Source: Methylobacterium sp. WL1
GTDB lineage: Bacteria > Pseudomonadota > Alphaproteobacteria > Rhizobiales > Beijerinckiaceae
DNA: 64,000 nt
Direction of reading: 5' to 3'
Assembly (NCBI RefSeq): GCF_008000895.1
Contig: NZ_CP042823.1
Coordinates: forward strand, 5,726,501-5,790,500
Shown here: one piece after another, positions 28,138 to 37,289 of the stretch
How positions within the stretch are numbered: position 1 is the stretch's first letter
Layout: each line of letters begins with the position of its first letter
The notes under the pieces: model-generated
Databases searched by the model: none
Told to the model about the DNA's origin: nothing
Seen by the model: only the letters and a program-made list of their open reading frames with translations
Program-made: the position numbers and the translations under genes

Positions 28138-28830
28138 ATGTCAGGACCCATGATCGCATCCCACCTGTCGGCCTGGAGCCGAATTCGCCGGCTCCTGCTC
28201 TCGCGAATTCTGCTCGCCGTGGTGGCGATCGCGCCGCTGGCCGCCTGCCAGACCCGCCCGTCCCAGCTCGCACAGGACGATGAATCGGCCTGGTACATCG
28301 GGACGAAGGCCGACAAGCCGTTCGACATCCCGCTGGTCGACACCGCCCGCCTCGATCCGAAGTACCGCCGCCAGCAGGTGAGCTACAACGGTCCGGAGAA
28401 GCCCGGCACGATCCTGGTCGACATCGACCAGCGCCAGCTCCTCCTGGTCCAGGCCGACGGCACCGCGATGCAGTACGGCGTCGGCGTCGGCAAGGCCGGC
28501 TTCTCCTGGAAGGGTGAGGCGCGCGTCGGCCGCAAGGGCGTCTGGCCGGATTGGAGCCCGACCGTCACGATGGTCTCGCTCAACCCCGACCTGCCCCGCA
28601 CCCGCAAGGGCGGCGTCGACAACCCGCTGGGCGCCCGGGCCCTGTACCTCTACCAGGGCAACCGCGACATCCTGTTCCGGATCCACGGAACCAACGAGCC
28701 CTGGAGCATCGGCGAGCAGATGTCGTCGGGCTGCGTCCGGATGCTCAACGAGGACATCGCCGACCTCTACGAGCGCGTCCCGGTCGGCACCCGGGTCCTG
28801 GTCAAGCGGAGCGGCAAGTACCGGACTTGA
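28138..28830 (+). CDS. L,D-transpeptidase lipoprotein (YkuD/ErfK type)
   Basis: A 230-residue exported enzyme. A hydrophobic signal ends in the lipobox LAAC (…VVAIAPLAACQTRP), followed by the YkuD domain. The catalytic motif is HGTNEPWSIGEQMSSGCVRM, with the nucleophile cysteine in SSGCVR. It cross-links peptidoglycan stem peptides (3-3 links) or attaches lipoproteins, resisting beta-lactams. ATG 28138 is chosen to begin the signal peptide; an in-frame ATG at 28039 is the other option. It is a single gene. Confidence 0.9.
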   Translation: MSGPMIASHLSAWSRIRRLLLSRILLAVVAIAPLAACQTRPSQLAQDDESAWYIGTKADKPFDIPLVDTARLDPKYRRQQVSYNGPEKPGTILVDIDQRQLLLVQADGTAMQYGVGVGKAGFSWKGEARVGRKGVWPDWSPTVTMVSLNPDLPRTRKGGVDNPLGARALYLYQGNRDILFRIHGTNEPWSIGEQMSSGCVRMLNEDIADLYERVPVGTRVLVKRSGKYRT

Positions 28831-29090
28831 CGTTCGGTTCGCCGGATTCCGGTCCCATACCGTCGCGGATGTCGGTGGATCGCCGGCTCGATGCCCGTCC
28901 CTGCGCGTGAAATGTGGAAGCTGAGGGGCAACGCTTTCGCAATCTCTTCGCGTAACGGTCGGTCGAGCGCGCTCCGCGGGACGCCCGGGTCTTCCCAAAG
29001 CGCATGGCTGAGCCGGCAAAAGCGCCACAATGGCCGGCGATTCCGGGCCCTTCGAGAAATCCTTGCCGGTCGTTCGTGGACAGCTTTCCA

Positions 29091-29594
29091 ATGACAAGAT
29101 CGATGCTCGCCCTCTTGCTCCTCTGTTCCCCCGCCGCCGCGGCCGGAACGATCAGCGGACCGGCGACGGTGATCGACGGCGACACGATCGAGGTGCACGG
29201 CACCCGCATCAACCTCTACGGGATCGACGCGCCGGAGACGGCGCAGAGCTGCCAGACCGTCACCGGCCGGGAATACCGCTGCGGTCGCGACGCCGCCCTG
29301 GCGCTGACCGCCCATATCGGCAGCGGCGTCGTCACCTGCGAGCGCCGCGACGGTACGCCCGTCAGCGGCATTGCGGGCGTCTGCCGCGCGCATGGCGAGG
29401 ACCTCTCGGCCTGGATGGTCGCCCAGGGCCATGCCTTGGCCAGCCGCCAGGTCACGGTGGCCTACACCCCGCAGGAGGGCCACGCCTGGGCGACGCGGCG
29501 CGGCCTCTGGGCCGGGACCTTCGAGAAGCCCGCCGATTGGCGCCAGGACCGGCGTCGCATGGAAGCCTCGGCCGGTGCGAGCGCGGCTGATTAG
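29091..29594 (+). CDS. Exported thermonuclease-like (SNase) protein
   Basis: A 167-residue protein with signal peptide (MTRSMLALLLLCSPAAAAG) and a staphylococcal-nuclease fold. VIDGDTIEVHGTRINLYGID followed by APE is the conserved SNase start with the Ca-binding Asp. Cysteine pairs (QSCQTVTGREYRCG, VTCERR, GVCRAHG) suggest disulfides in the periplasm. Such nuclease-like proteins are very common in Rhizobiales; nuclease activity is not assured. Its last codon is 59 nt from the convergent permease gene. Confidence 0.88.
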   Translation: MTRSMLALLLLCSPAAAAGTISGPATVIDGDTIEVHGTRINLYGIDAPETAQSCQTVTGREYRCGRDAALALTAHIGSGVVTCERRDGTPVSGIAGVCRAHGEDLSAWMVAQGHALASRQVTVAYTPQEGHAWATRRGLWAGTFEKPADWRQDRRRMEASAGASAAD

Positions 29595-29652
29595 GGCATC
29601 GTCCCGAACGGCGCCCGCACGCCTTCGAGACACGGCGACGCCGTAGACGCGA

Positions 29653-30765
29653 TCACGCCGTCTTGTCGTGGCCCTCGGTGAATTCCCGCCAGAGCAGGAC
29701 CAGCGCCGCCATGACGGCCGGGCCGACGAACAGGCCGAGCAGCCCGAAAGTCTCGACGCCACCCAGGATCCCGAGCAGCACCCACAGGAACGGCAGCTTC
29801 GTGGTGCCCCCGATCAGCGCCGGCCGAACGAAGTGGTCGGCCGCGAACGTGACCACGAATCCGGCCACGGCCACGACGACCGCGGCCTTCATCGAACCCG
29901 CCGCCACCAAGAGGAGCGCCGCGATCGCGATTGCGAGCGCCGCGCCGAACGGGATCATGGCGGCCACCGCCGTGAAGGCCCCGAGCAGCACCGGATGCGG
30001 TACCCCGGCGAAGTAGTAGACCACCCCGAGGATGAAGCCCTCGCCGAGTCCGACCAGAACGAGGCCGTCGACGGTCCCGTGCACCGAAGCCACCATCTGC
30101 CGGGCGACGCGCTCGCCCCGGGGGCCGAACAGCCGGTCGCAGGCGGAGCGGGCCTGCTCGGTGATCGTGCGCCAGTCGCGGAACAGGAAGAACAAGGCGA
30201 CCAGGCTGAAACCGAACAGCACGATCCGGTGCACCACCTCGCGTCCGAAGTTCCGTGAGGCGCCGACCACCGAGTGGTTGTCGAACCGGTGCAGCAGGTC
30301 GGATCCCGCCTGGGCGTGCCCGAGATTGTCGTTCCACCACGCGGTCGCCTGTGCGGCGCCGTAGGGCAGGTGCTGCAGGAATTCGGGGGCCGGGATGCCG
30401 CTCGCCTCGGCGTTGCGCACGAACTCGGCGACGTCGTGGGCCTCGCGTGCCGCCTGAACCCCCAGGATCGCCAGGGGCGCGAGGAACACCAGGGCCACCG
30501 CGGTGGTCATCAGGGTCGGCAGCAGCAGATTGTGCCGGCCCGGTGGGAAGCGGCGCTCCAGGCGGGCGTAGAGCGGCCATAGCGCGATCGCCAGCACCAC
30601 CGCCCAGGCCAGCGCCGGCAGGAACCCGTGCAGGATCCAGAGCCCGAGCGCCGAGAGCGCCAGCACCAGCACGACCCGGGCCGCGCCCTGGGAGCGCGCC
30701 CGCTCCGGCGGCGGTGGGGGGCCGGGATGGGCCGGAGCCGTGACGGGCTGGACCGTGGGTAACAT
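29653..30765 (-). CDS. AI-2E-type (PerM/YdiK) inner-membrane transporter
   Basis: A 370-residue protein with about eight helices. The arrangement is characteristic of the AI-2E transporter family: two N-terminal helices (VLVLALSALGLWILHGFLPA and AWAVVLAIALWPLY), a cytoplasmic stretch, and the C-terminal core GLGEGFILGVVYYFAGVPHP with IPFGAALAIAIAALLL. The family name comes from TqsA, an autoinducer-2 exporter; others are Na+/H+ antiporters, so the substrate is open. ATG 30765 is taken as start after a proline-rich lead. Confidence 0.88.
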   Translation of the reverse strand: MLPTVQPVTAPAHPGPPPPPERARSQGAARVVLVLALSALGLWILHGFLPALAWAVVLAIALWPLYARLERRFPPGRHNLLLPTLMTTAVALVFLAPLAILGVQAAREAHDVAEFVRNAEASGIPAPEFLQHLPYGAAQATAWWNDNLGHAQAGSDLLHRFDNHSVVGASRNFGREVVHRIVLFGFSLVALFFLFRDWRTITEQARSACDRLFGPRGERVARQMVASVHGTVDGLVLVGLGEGFILGVVYYFAGVPHPVLLGAFTAVAAMIPFGAALAIAIAALLLVAAGSMKAAVVVAVAGFVVTFAADHFVRPALIGGTTKLPFLWVLLGILGGVETFGLLGLFVGPAVMAALVLLWREFTEGHDKTA

Positions 30766-31066
30766 CCGTCTCGTCTCCTGACGCCGCGCAACCGATGCCG
30801 CGCACATAGGCCGAATTCGTCGCGGCGCAGGGGGCGTCCGCGCACACGATCCGGTGCACGACCCCGAACCAGCGCTGCAACGCACCGGGAACCGCCGCGG
30901 TTGCCGCCCCTGACCCCCTCGTGTAGAGGTCGCGGCCGTCCGACGGGCCCGTAGCGGGCCCCGTACGCGTATTGGTGGCCGCTCGGGGCGTGAGCGCCGG
31001 GTCGCCCGGCGTCGAGGGGGGCTCCCCGCCCGACCGATCCGGAAACCGAACAGCCCGCGAGAAGAC
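30766..31066. other. Intergenic region between divergent permease and acpXL
   Basis: 301 bp with no gene I can support. Promoters for both divergent genes should lie here. A GGAAC at about 30889 lacks a CGTT at the right spacing. Confidence 0.4.
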
Positions 31067-31375
31067 ATGTCCGACGAGCCCGCCCACGGCAGCGCCACCT
31101 TCCAGCGCGTGGCCGACATCATAGCCGAGACCGCCGACATCCCCCGGGACAGGATCACCCCGGAGAGCCACGCCATCGACGACCTCGGCATCGACAGCCT
31201 GGCGTTCCTCGACATCGCCTTCGCGGTGGACAAGGCTTTCGGGATCAAGCTGCCGCTCGAGCGCTGGACCCAGGAAGTCAACGAGGGCAAGGTCCCGGCC
31301 GAGCAGTATTTCGTCCTCAAGAACCTGTGCGCGCGCATCGACGGCCTGGTGGCCGAGAAGGCCGCCAAGGTCTGA
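31067..31375 (+). CDS. acpXL: Acyl carrier protein AcpXL
   Basis: A 102-residue acyl carrier protein. The phosphopantetheine site is GIDSLAFLD (Ser44); the [21 protein letters not shown] segment and C-terminal extension match AcpXL rather than the 78-residue housekeeping ACP. In rhizobia AcpXL carries very-long-chain (27-hydroxy-C28 type) fatty acids for lipid A. It starts a cluster with fabZ-like and fabF-like genes (21 nt, then overlap), as in the classic acpXL locus. An RBS-like AGAAG lies before the ATG. Confidence 0.92.
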   Translation: MSDEPAHGSATFQRVADIIAETADIPRDRITPESHAIDDLGIDSLAFLDIAFAVDKAFGIKLPLERWTQEVNEGKVPAEQYFVLKNLCARIDGLVAEKAAKV

Positions 31376-31396
31376 CGCGCCAGAGCCCGACGCCCC

Positions 31397-31864
31397 ATGC
31401 GCCTCGAATATTTCGAGATGATCGATTCCGTCCGGCACCTCGATCGGGCCGCTGGCCGGATCGAGGCGCTGGCTCGGGTTCCGATGGAAAGCCCTGTCTT
31501 CGAGGGACACTTCCCCGGCCATCCGCTGGTCCCCGGGGTGCTGCTGACCGAGACCATGGCGCAGGCCTCCGGCTACCTCGTGCTCGCCCATCTCGATTTC
31601 ACCCGGATGCCGTTCCTCACCGGCGTGGACAAGGCCCGGTTCCGGTCCTTCGTCGGGCCTGGCGCGGACCTGATCGTGACCGCGACGCTGGAGCATGACG
31701 GCTCGGGCTACGCCGTGACGAAGGCGGCGATCAGCCATGCCGGGACGGCGCTGTGCGACGCCGAACTGCGCTTCCGCACCATGCCGTTCCCGGATGGGCT
31801 CGACGTGCCGATGCGCGCGCGGGCCCAGGCAATCGGCCTGTTCGCGGACCCGGCGCAGCCATGA
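31397..31864 (+). CDS. FabZ-like 3-hydroxyacyl-ACP dehydratase
   Basis: A 155-residue hot-dog-fold dehydratase with catalytic His38 and the downstream Glu52 in FEGHFPGHPLVPGVLLTETMAQASG (core motifs GHFPGHP and ETMAQ). It would remove water from 3-hydroxyacyl-AcpXL during very-long-chain fatty acid elongation. It sits between acpXL and the fabF-like gene; the stop overlaps the next ATG (ATGA). The C-terminus is slightly longer than housekeeping FabZ, which fits the FabZXL group. Confidence 0.9.
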   Translation: MRLEYFEMIDSVRHLDRAAGRIEALARVPMESPVFEGHFPGHPLVPGVLLTETMAQASGYLVLAHLDFTRMPFLTGVDKARFRSFVGPGADLIVTATLEHDGSGYAVTKAAISHAGTALCDAELRFRTMPFPDGLDVPMRARAQAIGLFADPAQP

Positions 31865-32991
31865 GCCGTCCGGTCGTCGTCACCGGCCTCGGCCTCGTCT
31901 CCTGCGCGGGCGAAGGGATCGACGCGCATCTCGCGGCCCTCGATGCCGGCGCGGCGCCCCGGACCGACACCGAGACGTTCGCCCCCTATTGTGTACATCC
32001 GGCACCGCCGATCACCTGGGACCAGCAGATCCCAAAGCGCAGCGACCAGCGGCAGATGGAGGCGTGGCAGCGTCTGGGTGTCTACGCCGCCGGCCTGGCC
32101 CTGGATTCCGCGGGCGTGAAGAACGATGCCGCCCTCAAGCAGGCGCTCCATCTCGTCGTCGCGGCGGGCGGGGGCGAGCGCGACTACGCCGTCGATGGCG
32201 CGATCCTGACGGGTCTGCGCGATGCCGCCGATCCGGGCGCCTATCTCAATGAGCGGCTGCAGAACGACCTGCGGCCGACGCTGTTCCTCGCCCAGCTCTC
32301 GAACCTGCTCGCCGGCAACATCGCCATCGTGCACGGGGTCACGGGGGCCTCGCGGACCTTCATGGGGGAGGAGGCGGCCGGCGTGGATGCGCTGCGGATT
32401 GCGCAGGCGCGAATCGCTTCGGGGCAGATCGACGCGATCCTGGTCGGCGGCTCCTACAGCGCGGAACGGCCGGACGTGCTCGTGGTCCACGAGATGGGCG
32501 GCTACCTCACCCGCGCACCGTACCGTCCGGTTTTCGAGCGGGCTGCGGCGGCGCCCGGCTTCATCCTGGGGAGCTGCGCAGCCTTCCTGATGCTGGAATC
32601 GGAAGCACACGCGGCTGCTCGCGGGGCTCGGGCGCTCGCCCGGCTGGACCGTGTCGCGAGCGACCGCACGCGGCGCGTCCCCGGCAGCGTCGCCGCCAGC
32701 CTCGAAGCGCTCTGGCTGCAGGCCGGCCTCTCGGCCCCGGACCGCGTCCTGTCCGGAGCCTCGGGCGTCACCGTGATCACCGAGGAGGAGCGGGACGCGC
32801 TCACGCGGCTCGTGCCGGGTGCCGATATCCGGGCGCTCGGCGACGTGATCGGGCACGGTCTCGAGGTCGTCGCCCCGCTCGGGGCGGCTCTCGCGGCGGG
32901 TCTCGTCGCGGCAGGGTCGGCCCGCGAGGTGGCGGTAACGACGGTGGGCCATCGCCGTGGCGAAGGGGTCCTGCGCCTGCAGACGGCCTGA
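31861..32991 (+). CDS. FabF2-type ketoacyl synthase homologue lacking catalytic Cys
   Basis: A 376-residue thiolase-fold protein beginning VVVTGLGLVSCAGEGIDAH as in KAS II. The nucleophile region reads GVTGASRTFMGEEAAGVDAL (residues 160-179), so the catalytic Cys is Ser or absent. The first catalytic His motif (EAHGTGT) is also missing, while a GHGLEVVAPLG resembling the second is kept. It matches the FabF2XL partner of rhizobial acpXL clusters, comparable to a chain-length factor that works with an active KS. The usual FabF1XL, alcohol dehydrogenase and LpxXL genes do not follow here. Confidence 0.85.
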   Translation: MSRPVVVTGLGLVSCAGEGIDAHLAALDAGAAPRTDTETFAPYCVHPAPPITWDQQIPKRSDQRQMEAWQRLGVYAAGLALDSAGVKNDAALKQALHLVVAAGGGERDYAVDGAILTGLRDAADPGAYLNERLQNDLRPTLFLAQLSNLLAGNIAIVHGVTGASRTFMGEEAAGVDALRIAQARIASGQIDAILVGGSYSAERPDVLVVHEMGGYLTRAPYRPVFERAAAAPGFILGSCAAFLMLESEAHAAARGARALARLDRVASDRTRRVPGSVAASLEALWLQAGLSAPDRVLSGASGVTVITEEERDALTRLVPGADIRALGDVIGHGLEVVAPLGAALAAGLVAAGSAREVAVTTVGHRRGEGVLRLQTA

Positions 32992-33337
32992 TCAGCCTGC
33001 AGAAACGGTCCGAAGTGCCTGGACGCCGGGCCACGCGGCCCTTCGACAGCGGCCGCCATCTGCCTGGAGGCGTGCATCTTCCAGCCGTCTCTCGGTTCAC
33101 TGCCGGTCGAAACGAAGCCAGCCTCGTCGATCCTGATCCGCGCCGAAATAGTTCGGCGGACTTGCCAATGCGCGGGTGAGGGGCTATCTCAGCCGCATCG
33201 GCACGTGTCCGGATATCTTGGACCGTTACGCCTTCGCAGGGCGGTTCTGACTTTCCTATCGCTATCGGTCGATACCGGCATTTGCTTTTACGAGCGGATG
33301 CCATTTCTCACTACGCCTGCGAAGATCGAGGAATTCC
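32992..33337. other. Intergenic region with long cold shock gene leader
   Basis: 346 bp without a gene. The last ~130 bp are less GC-rich (CTTTCCTATCGCTATCGG) and likely hold the csp promoter and a long 5' leader, as is typical for cold shock genes. GAGGAA lies 5 nt before the csp ATG. No remnant of a further lipid A gene is visible. Confidence 0.45.
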
Positions 33338-33547
33338 ATGAGCACCGGAACCGTCAAGTGGTTCAACGAGACCAAGGGCTACGGCTTCATCCAGCCGGAT
33401 GACGGCGGCAAGGACGTGTTCGTTCACGTCTCGGCTGTCGAGCGCGCCGGCCTGCGTGGCCTGAACGAGGGCCAGAAGGTCTCTTACGAGCTGGAAACCG
33501 ACCGCCGCAGCGGCAAGGAGTCGGCCGGCCAGCTTCAGACGGTCTGA
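33338..33547 (+). CDS. cspA: Cold shock protein (CspA family)
   Basis: A 69-residue single cold-shock domain. RNP1 is KGYGFIQP and RNP2 VFVHVSA, with [11 protein letters not shown] at the start. It binds single-stranded nucleic acids and melts RNA structure, acting as RNA chaperone. Length and motifs are standard. It has a strong RBS, a long leader and its own terminator, so it is monocistronic. Whether it is cold-induced or constitutive cannot be told. Confidence 0.96.
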   Translation: MSTGTVKWFNETKGYGFIQPDDGGKDVFVHVSAVERAGLRGLNEGQKVSYELETDRRSGKESAGQLQTV

Positions 33548-33570
33548 TCGCCGCTAGACGGCCCGTGTTG

Positions 33571-33598
33571 AAGCCGCTCCCGAGGGAGCGGCTTCTTC
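33571..33598 (+). terminator. Intrinsic terminator of cspA
   Basis: AAGCCGCTCC-CGAG-GGAGCGGCTT then CTTC. Clear stem-loop 24 nt after the stop, with a short T-rich tail. Confidence 0.7.
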
Positions 33599-33656
33599 GT
33601 ATCTGCATTCGATCCCGGGGTGACGGCGGCCCGCCGCGCCCAACTCAGGAGTGTCT

Positions 33657-34025
33657 GTGAGCTTTCCGAACAAGCAAGGCGTCGTCGATCGACTGGAGGC
33701 CGCTGCCAAGGCGCGGTCCGAGATGCTGGCCCGGTTCCGGGCTCGCCCGACTGCCGATGATCCGGCCGTCCTCGCCCGCCAGTCCGCGCGCCGCGCCGTG
33801 GTTGATGCCCGCGAGGCCCGCGCGTCCGAGCGCGCCGCCCAGCGCGAGGCAGACCTCGCGCGTGCCGCCGCCCAGGCCGAGGCCGAGCGTCAGGCCGAGG
33901 CCGAGCGCAAGGCTGCCGAGCAGCTCGCCGCCCAGGAGCGTGCCAAGGCCCTCCAGGCCGAGCAGAAGCTCCAGCGCGATGCACGCTACCTTGCCCGCAA
34001 GGCCAAGGCGGCCAAGAAGCGGTAA
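33657..34025 (+). CDS. DUF6481-like Ala/Glu-rich coiled-coil protein
   Basis: A 122-residue protein resembling a Rhizobiales family of small cytoplasmic proteins (I believe DUF6481): polar start FPNKQGVVDRLEAAAKARSE, then LARFRARPTADDPAVLARQ. A long Ala/Glu/Arg/Lys coiled-coil helix makes up the rest and ends AKAAKKR. Function unknown. GTG 33657 is chosen because AGGAG (33647-33651) lies 5 nt upstream and overlaps the alternative GTG 33651. These genes commonly sit beside csp genes, as here. Confidence 0.75.
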   Translation: MSFPNKQGVVDRLEAAAKARSEMLARFRARPTADDPAVLARQSARRAVVDAREARASERAAQREADLARAAAQAEAERQAEAERKAAEQLAAQERAKALQAEQKLQRDARYLARKAKAAKKR

Positions 34026-34158
34026 GGTCTCAACGCCGAAGCAGCTGCCGATCCGGCACGCGGGCGCGTCAGCATCAAGACATTGGGGACCGGTCCGATC
34101 GCGATGCGGTCGGCCACCCTCGAGCGCCCCGTTCGAGACCCCGCCTCAGGAGCTTGGC

Positions 34159-34359
34159 ATGACCCACAAATTCAAGATCGGCCAGCGCGTCTGCCGGGTG
34201 CAGCTCGGGCTACCGGGCGACAAGGGCGGCGGCGAGGTGTTCGAGATCCTTCGTCTCATGCCCGAGGATCAGACCGGCGAGCGTTCCTACCGGATCCGTA
34301 CGGAAGCTGGCGAGCGGGCGATTCGCGAGAGCGAGCTGGTGGCTGTCTCGCGTCTCTGA
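34159..34359 (+). CDS. Small hypothetical beta-rich protein
   Basis: A 66-residue protein, MTHKFKIGQRVCRVQLGL…YRIRTEAGERAIRESELVAV. It resembles the many short SH3-like 'FkG-x-V' proteins of Rhizobiales (HKFKIGQRV … YRIR … RAIRESEL) that have no assigned function. AGGAG lies 5 nt before ATG 34159. It is convergent with the GNAT gene, 12 nt apart. Translation is well supported by the RBS and composition. Confidence 0.75.
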   Translation: MTHKFKIGQRVCRVQLGLPGDKGGGEVFEILRLMPEDQTGERSYRIRTEAGERAIRESELVAVSRL

Positions 34360-34371
34360 TCGGCTCGTCGT

Positions 34372-34860
34372 TCAAAGCTTGCGATACATCACCAGTGCGT
34401 CGACCAAGCCGAGACCCGGATGCCGGAATGCGTCCGGAAGTCGGCCGACGATGTCGAACCCGAGGCTCTGCCACAGTGCAACGGCCCGCAGGTTCGTCGA
34501 AATCACGAAGTTGAATTGCATTGCCGCGAAACCGCGCTCGCGCGCCCGATCGAGGGCGTGCAGGCCCATCGCCCTGCCGATGCCGAGACCGGCTGCAGCC
34601 GGGTCGGTCATGAAGCCGCAATTGGCGACATGGGCCCCGCCGCCCGCCTGATTGGCGCGCAGGTAATAGGTGCCGCGCACCGCCCCGTCCCGTTCGGCGA
34701 CGAAAGTTTCGCGATCCGCGCCGGTCCAATAGGCGACGGCCTCGACCTCGCCGAGCCGAGGATCGAGCGCGTAGGTCTCACCCGCCCGTACGGTCGGCAC
34801 GATGATCCGGGCGATCGCCCCGTGGTTCGAGGCGCGCGCCGGTCTGATCTCCGGGCTCAA
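34372..34860 (-). CDS. GNAT-family N-acetyltransferase
   Basis: A 162-residue acetyl-CoA-dependent acyltransferase. The N-terminus is [16 protein letters not shown]. The acetyl-CoA-binding motif A lies around [19 protein letters not shown], and [25 protein letters not shown] is motif B. Proteins of this group acetylate amines on small molecules or proteins; the substrate is unknown. Its ATG overlaps the nadK stop by 4 nt, so the two are translated from one mRNA. Confidence 0.88.
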   Translation of the reverse strand: MSPEIRPARASNHGAIARIIVPTVRAGETYALDPRLGEVEAVAYWTGADRETFVAERDGAVRGTYYLRANQAGGGAHVANCGFMTDPAAAGLGIGRAMGLHALDRARERGFAAMQFNFVISTNLRAVALWQSLGFDIVGRLPDAFRHPGLGLVDALVMYRKL

Positions 34861-35624
34861 CCGAACTGCTCGCGCAGGATGCGCTCGTCGAGGCTGTGCC
34901 CGGGATCGTGCAGCAGCACGAGCTCTGTGGCGCGGTCCAGCGAGGTCTCTACCGTGCAGACCCGCCGGAACTCGGTGTGGTCGGCGACTGCGGCCACCGG
35001 GCGGTGTGGGGCGTCGAGAACGTCGATCCGGATCTTCGCGTAATCCGGCAGCAGGGCGCCGCGCCAGCGCCGGGGGCGGAACGCCGAGATCGGGGTCAGC
35101 GCCAGGAGCTTGGCGTCGAGCGGCAGGATCGGGCCGCCGACCGAGAGATTGTAGGCGGTCGAGCCGGCCGCCGTTGCGACCAGCACGCCGTCGGCGATCA
35201 GCAGGTCCAGCCGCACATGCCCGTCCACGGCGATCTTCAGCTTGGCCGTCTGGTGCGTCTGGCGCAGCAGATAGACCTCGTTGATCGCCCGGGCCCGGTG
35301 GCTGCGGCCCTCCGTGTCGGTCACGTCCATCACCAGCGGGTGGATCACGCTGCGCTGGGCGGCTTCCAGGTGCTCCAGGAGATCGTCATCCCGGAACTCG
35401 TTCATCAGGAAGCCGACCGTCCCGCGGTTCATCCCGTAGATCGGTTTCGGCCGATCCATGAAACGGTGCAGCACCTGCAGCATGAGCCCGTCGCCGCCGA
35501 GCGCGACCACGACATCCGCCTCCTCGGGAGAGACGTGATCGTAGCGCCGCATCAGGGCGGCGGCGGCCTCGCGGGCATACCCGGTGGGGCTCGCGACGAA
35601 AGCGATCTTCTTGGATGTCGGCAT
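34857..35624 (-). CDS. nadK: NAD kinase
   Basis: A 255-residue ATP/polyphosphate-NAD kinase, which makes NADP. The nucleotide motif is [15 protein letters not shown], followed by [15 protein letters not shown], the diphosphate-binding AINEVYLLR and the glycine-rich [15 protein letters not shown]. It is the compact alphaproteobacterial form. It is the first gene of a pair with the GNAT protein; an intergenic 146 bp separates it from the divergent cutA. Confidence 0.95.
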   Translation of the reverse strand: MPTSKKIAFVASPTGYAREAAAALMRRYDHVSPEEADVVVALGGDGLMLQVLHRFMDRPKPIYGMNRGTVGFLMNEFRDDDLLEHLEAAQRSVIHPLVMDVTDTEGRSHRARAINEVYLLRQTHQTAKLKIAVDGHVRLDLLIADGVLVATAAGSTAYNLSVGGPILPLDAKLLALTPISAFRPRRWRGALLPDYAKIRIDVLDAPHRPVAAVADHTEFRRVCTVETSLDRATELVLLHDPGHSLDERILREQFG

Positions 35625-35770
35625 GGCGTCAGGCGATGCCGGGCAGGCGCGTCGGGGTCGCGTCGGGGGTCACGTCACGGCTCCAGTCTGATGAGCGAAC
35701 CGCCCGGTTGACGTCGGTGCCCCGCATGCGTCTGACTCCTCGGGCACATGCGCGATCCTGGAGGCATAGC

Positions 35771-36103
35771 ATGGAGCGTCCGCTCCTCGTCTACACCACC
35801 TTTCCCGACGCCGCCTCCGCGCTGAATATCGGCGAGGCCCTGGTCCGCGAGCGCCTCATCGCCTGCATCAACGTCCTGCCTGGGATGTTGTCGGTCTACA
35901 GCTGGAAGGGCGCGGTGGAACGAGGTGAGGAGGTCGCGGCGATCCTCAAGAGCCGTGAGGGCCTGGCCGATGTCCTGTCGGCCGCCCTGAAGGCGCGTCA
36001 TCCCTACGAGACGCCGATCATCCTGCATTGGCCGATCGCGGGCGCCGATGCCGACACCGCCGCCTGGATCCTGTCCGAGACCGGAGCCGGAGGCACAGAG
36101 TAA
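35771..36103 (+). CDS. cutA: Divalent-cation tolerance protein CutA
   Basis: A 110-residue trimeric protein. LVYTTFPDAASALNIGEALVRERLIACINVLPG covers the family's first half (key piece RLIACINVLPG), followed by SVYSWKGAVERGEEVAAILKS and HPYETPIILHWPI. Linked to copper tolerance in E. coli, its molecular role is unclear. ATG 35771 gives the usual length; upstream in-frame starts would add unlike residues. Confidence 0.94.
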   Translation: MERPLLVYTTFPDAASALNIGEALVRERLIACINVLPGMLSVYSWKGAVERGEEVAAILKSREGLADVLSAALKARHPYETPIILHWPIAGADADTAAWILSETGAGGTE

Positions 36104-36278
36104 GCTGGGCCGCCGCACCCGCACCGGGTCTCACGGCGAAGTATCCAGACATTCGCTGAATGCTGGTGCTCGGTGTCTGCAATATTTGCGCAGGAAGAAT
36201 TGACTTCCTAATCTTTCAATGCTGCATTTGAAGGGAGGCGTGCGGCGTATGCGCCTCCACGACTTGCGGTGATTCGCG

Positions 36279-36770
36279 ATGAGGGGATTGTTTGCAATCC
36301 TAGCGATCGGCGTCGGCCTGCCGGACGCGCATGCCCTGGAGGCCGACGAGGTGGTCGGAACCTGGCGGCTCGTCACCGCCACGCGCAAGATCGTCGAGAC
36401 CGGAGAAGTCGTGGACGCCTATGGCGGCCCGAAGCCGAATGGCTGGATCACCTACGGCCGCGATGGACGGATGATGGTGGTCTGCGCCTTCGAAGGGCGC
36501 AACAGGCCCGCCGCCAACGAGGCGATGTCCGATGCGGATCGGGTCCACCTGCACAGGACGTTCTTCGCCTATGCGGGGACGTACCGTTTCGAGGCCGACC
36601 GCGTCACCCATAGCATTGATACGTCGTGGAACGAGGCCTGGACGGGGACCTCGCAGGTTCGGCAGGTCGAGCAACGGGGGCGGCAACTCGTCTACACAAC
36701 CACGCCGTTCAAGTTCAACGTCGACGGGAGGCTGAGCATCATCACGCTGGTTTGGGAGAAAGTTCCCTGA
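36279..36770 (+). CDS. Exported lipocalin-like protein (Lipocalin_5 type)
   Basis: A 163-residue protein with a signal peptide (MRGLFAILAIGVGLPDAHA) and a beta-barrel domain: VGTWRLVTATRKIVETGEVVDAYGG and GWITYGRDGRMMVVCAF match the lipocalin-like domain family with WxL…G…Y. A ligand-binding or carrier role in the periplasm is inferred; no catalytic residues are evident. It sits 32 nt upstream of another small exported protein, likely one operon. Confidence 0.78.
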   Translation: MRGLFAILAIGVGLPDAHALEADEVVGTWRLVTATRKIVETGEVVDAYGGPKPNGWITYGRDGRMMVVCAFEGRNRPAANEAMSDADRVHLHRTFFAYAGTYRFEADRVTHSIDTSWNEAWTGTSQVRQVEQRGRQLVYTTTPFKFNVDGRLSIITLVWEKVP

Positions 36771-36802
36771 TTTCCTGTTCGCAGCAGTCTTGGGAGGACA
36801 TC

Positions 36803-37237
36803 ATGCCCCGCAATTACGTTCTGCCGGTCCTGGTTTTCGCTGCCGCCGCGATCCTGCCCGGCTTGTGCCTGGCGGAAGCGTTGGAGGCCGATGCCCAGAG
36901 CGCGGCGACCAAGTGGGACGAGGCCTACAACCGCGACGACATGGAGACGCTGGGCAAGCTCTACGCGCCCGACGCGCTCGTGGTGACGAAGGGCGCGACC
37001 CAGACCCGCGACGGCATCCAGAAATTCTTCTCCGGCCTGAAGGCGAAGGGCTGGGACGACCACAAGACGACGGTGAAGAACGCGGTCGCGAAGGACAACC
37101 TGCTCATTGTTTCAGGACGCTGGGAGATGACCGGTCCGGTGGAAGGCGGCCCCAAGAAGAAGTTCGAGGGTAACTGGGTGAACGTCCTCGAACGGCAGAA
37201 GGATGGTTGGCGGACGGTGCTGCACACTTGGAACTGA
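36803..37237 (+). CDS. Exported SnoaL/DUF4440-like protein
   Basis: A 144-residue protein with a signal peptide (…VLVFAAAAILPGLCLAEA). A cone-shaped NTF2/SnoaL-like fold follows: AATKWDEAYNRDDMETLGKLYAPDALVV, then SGRWEMTG and DGWRTVLHTWN (DUF4440 signature). The fold binds small ligands or acts as isomerase-like scaffold; the function here is unknown. GGGAGGA 7 nt before the ATG fixes the start. Probably co-transcribed with the lipocalin-like gene. Confidence 0.8.
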   Translation: MPRNYVLPVLVFAAAAILPGLCLAEALEADAQSAATKWDEAYNRDDMETLGKLYAPDALVVTKGATQTRDGIQKFFSGLKAKGWDDHKTTVKNAVAKDNLLIVSGRWEMTGPVEGGPKKKFEGNWVNVLERQKDGWRTVLHTWN

Positions 37238-37289
37238 GCGGCGCCTCAACCACCCTGGTCGGCCAAACCGAGGCGCGGCACCACGGCGT

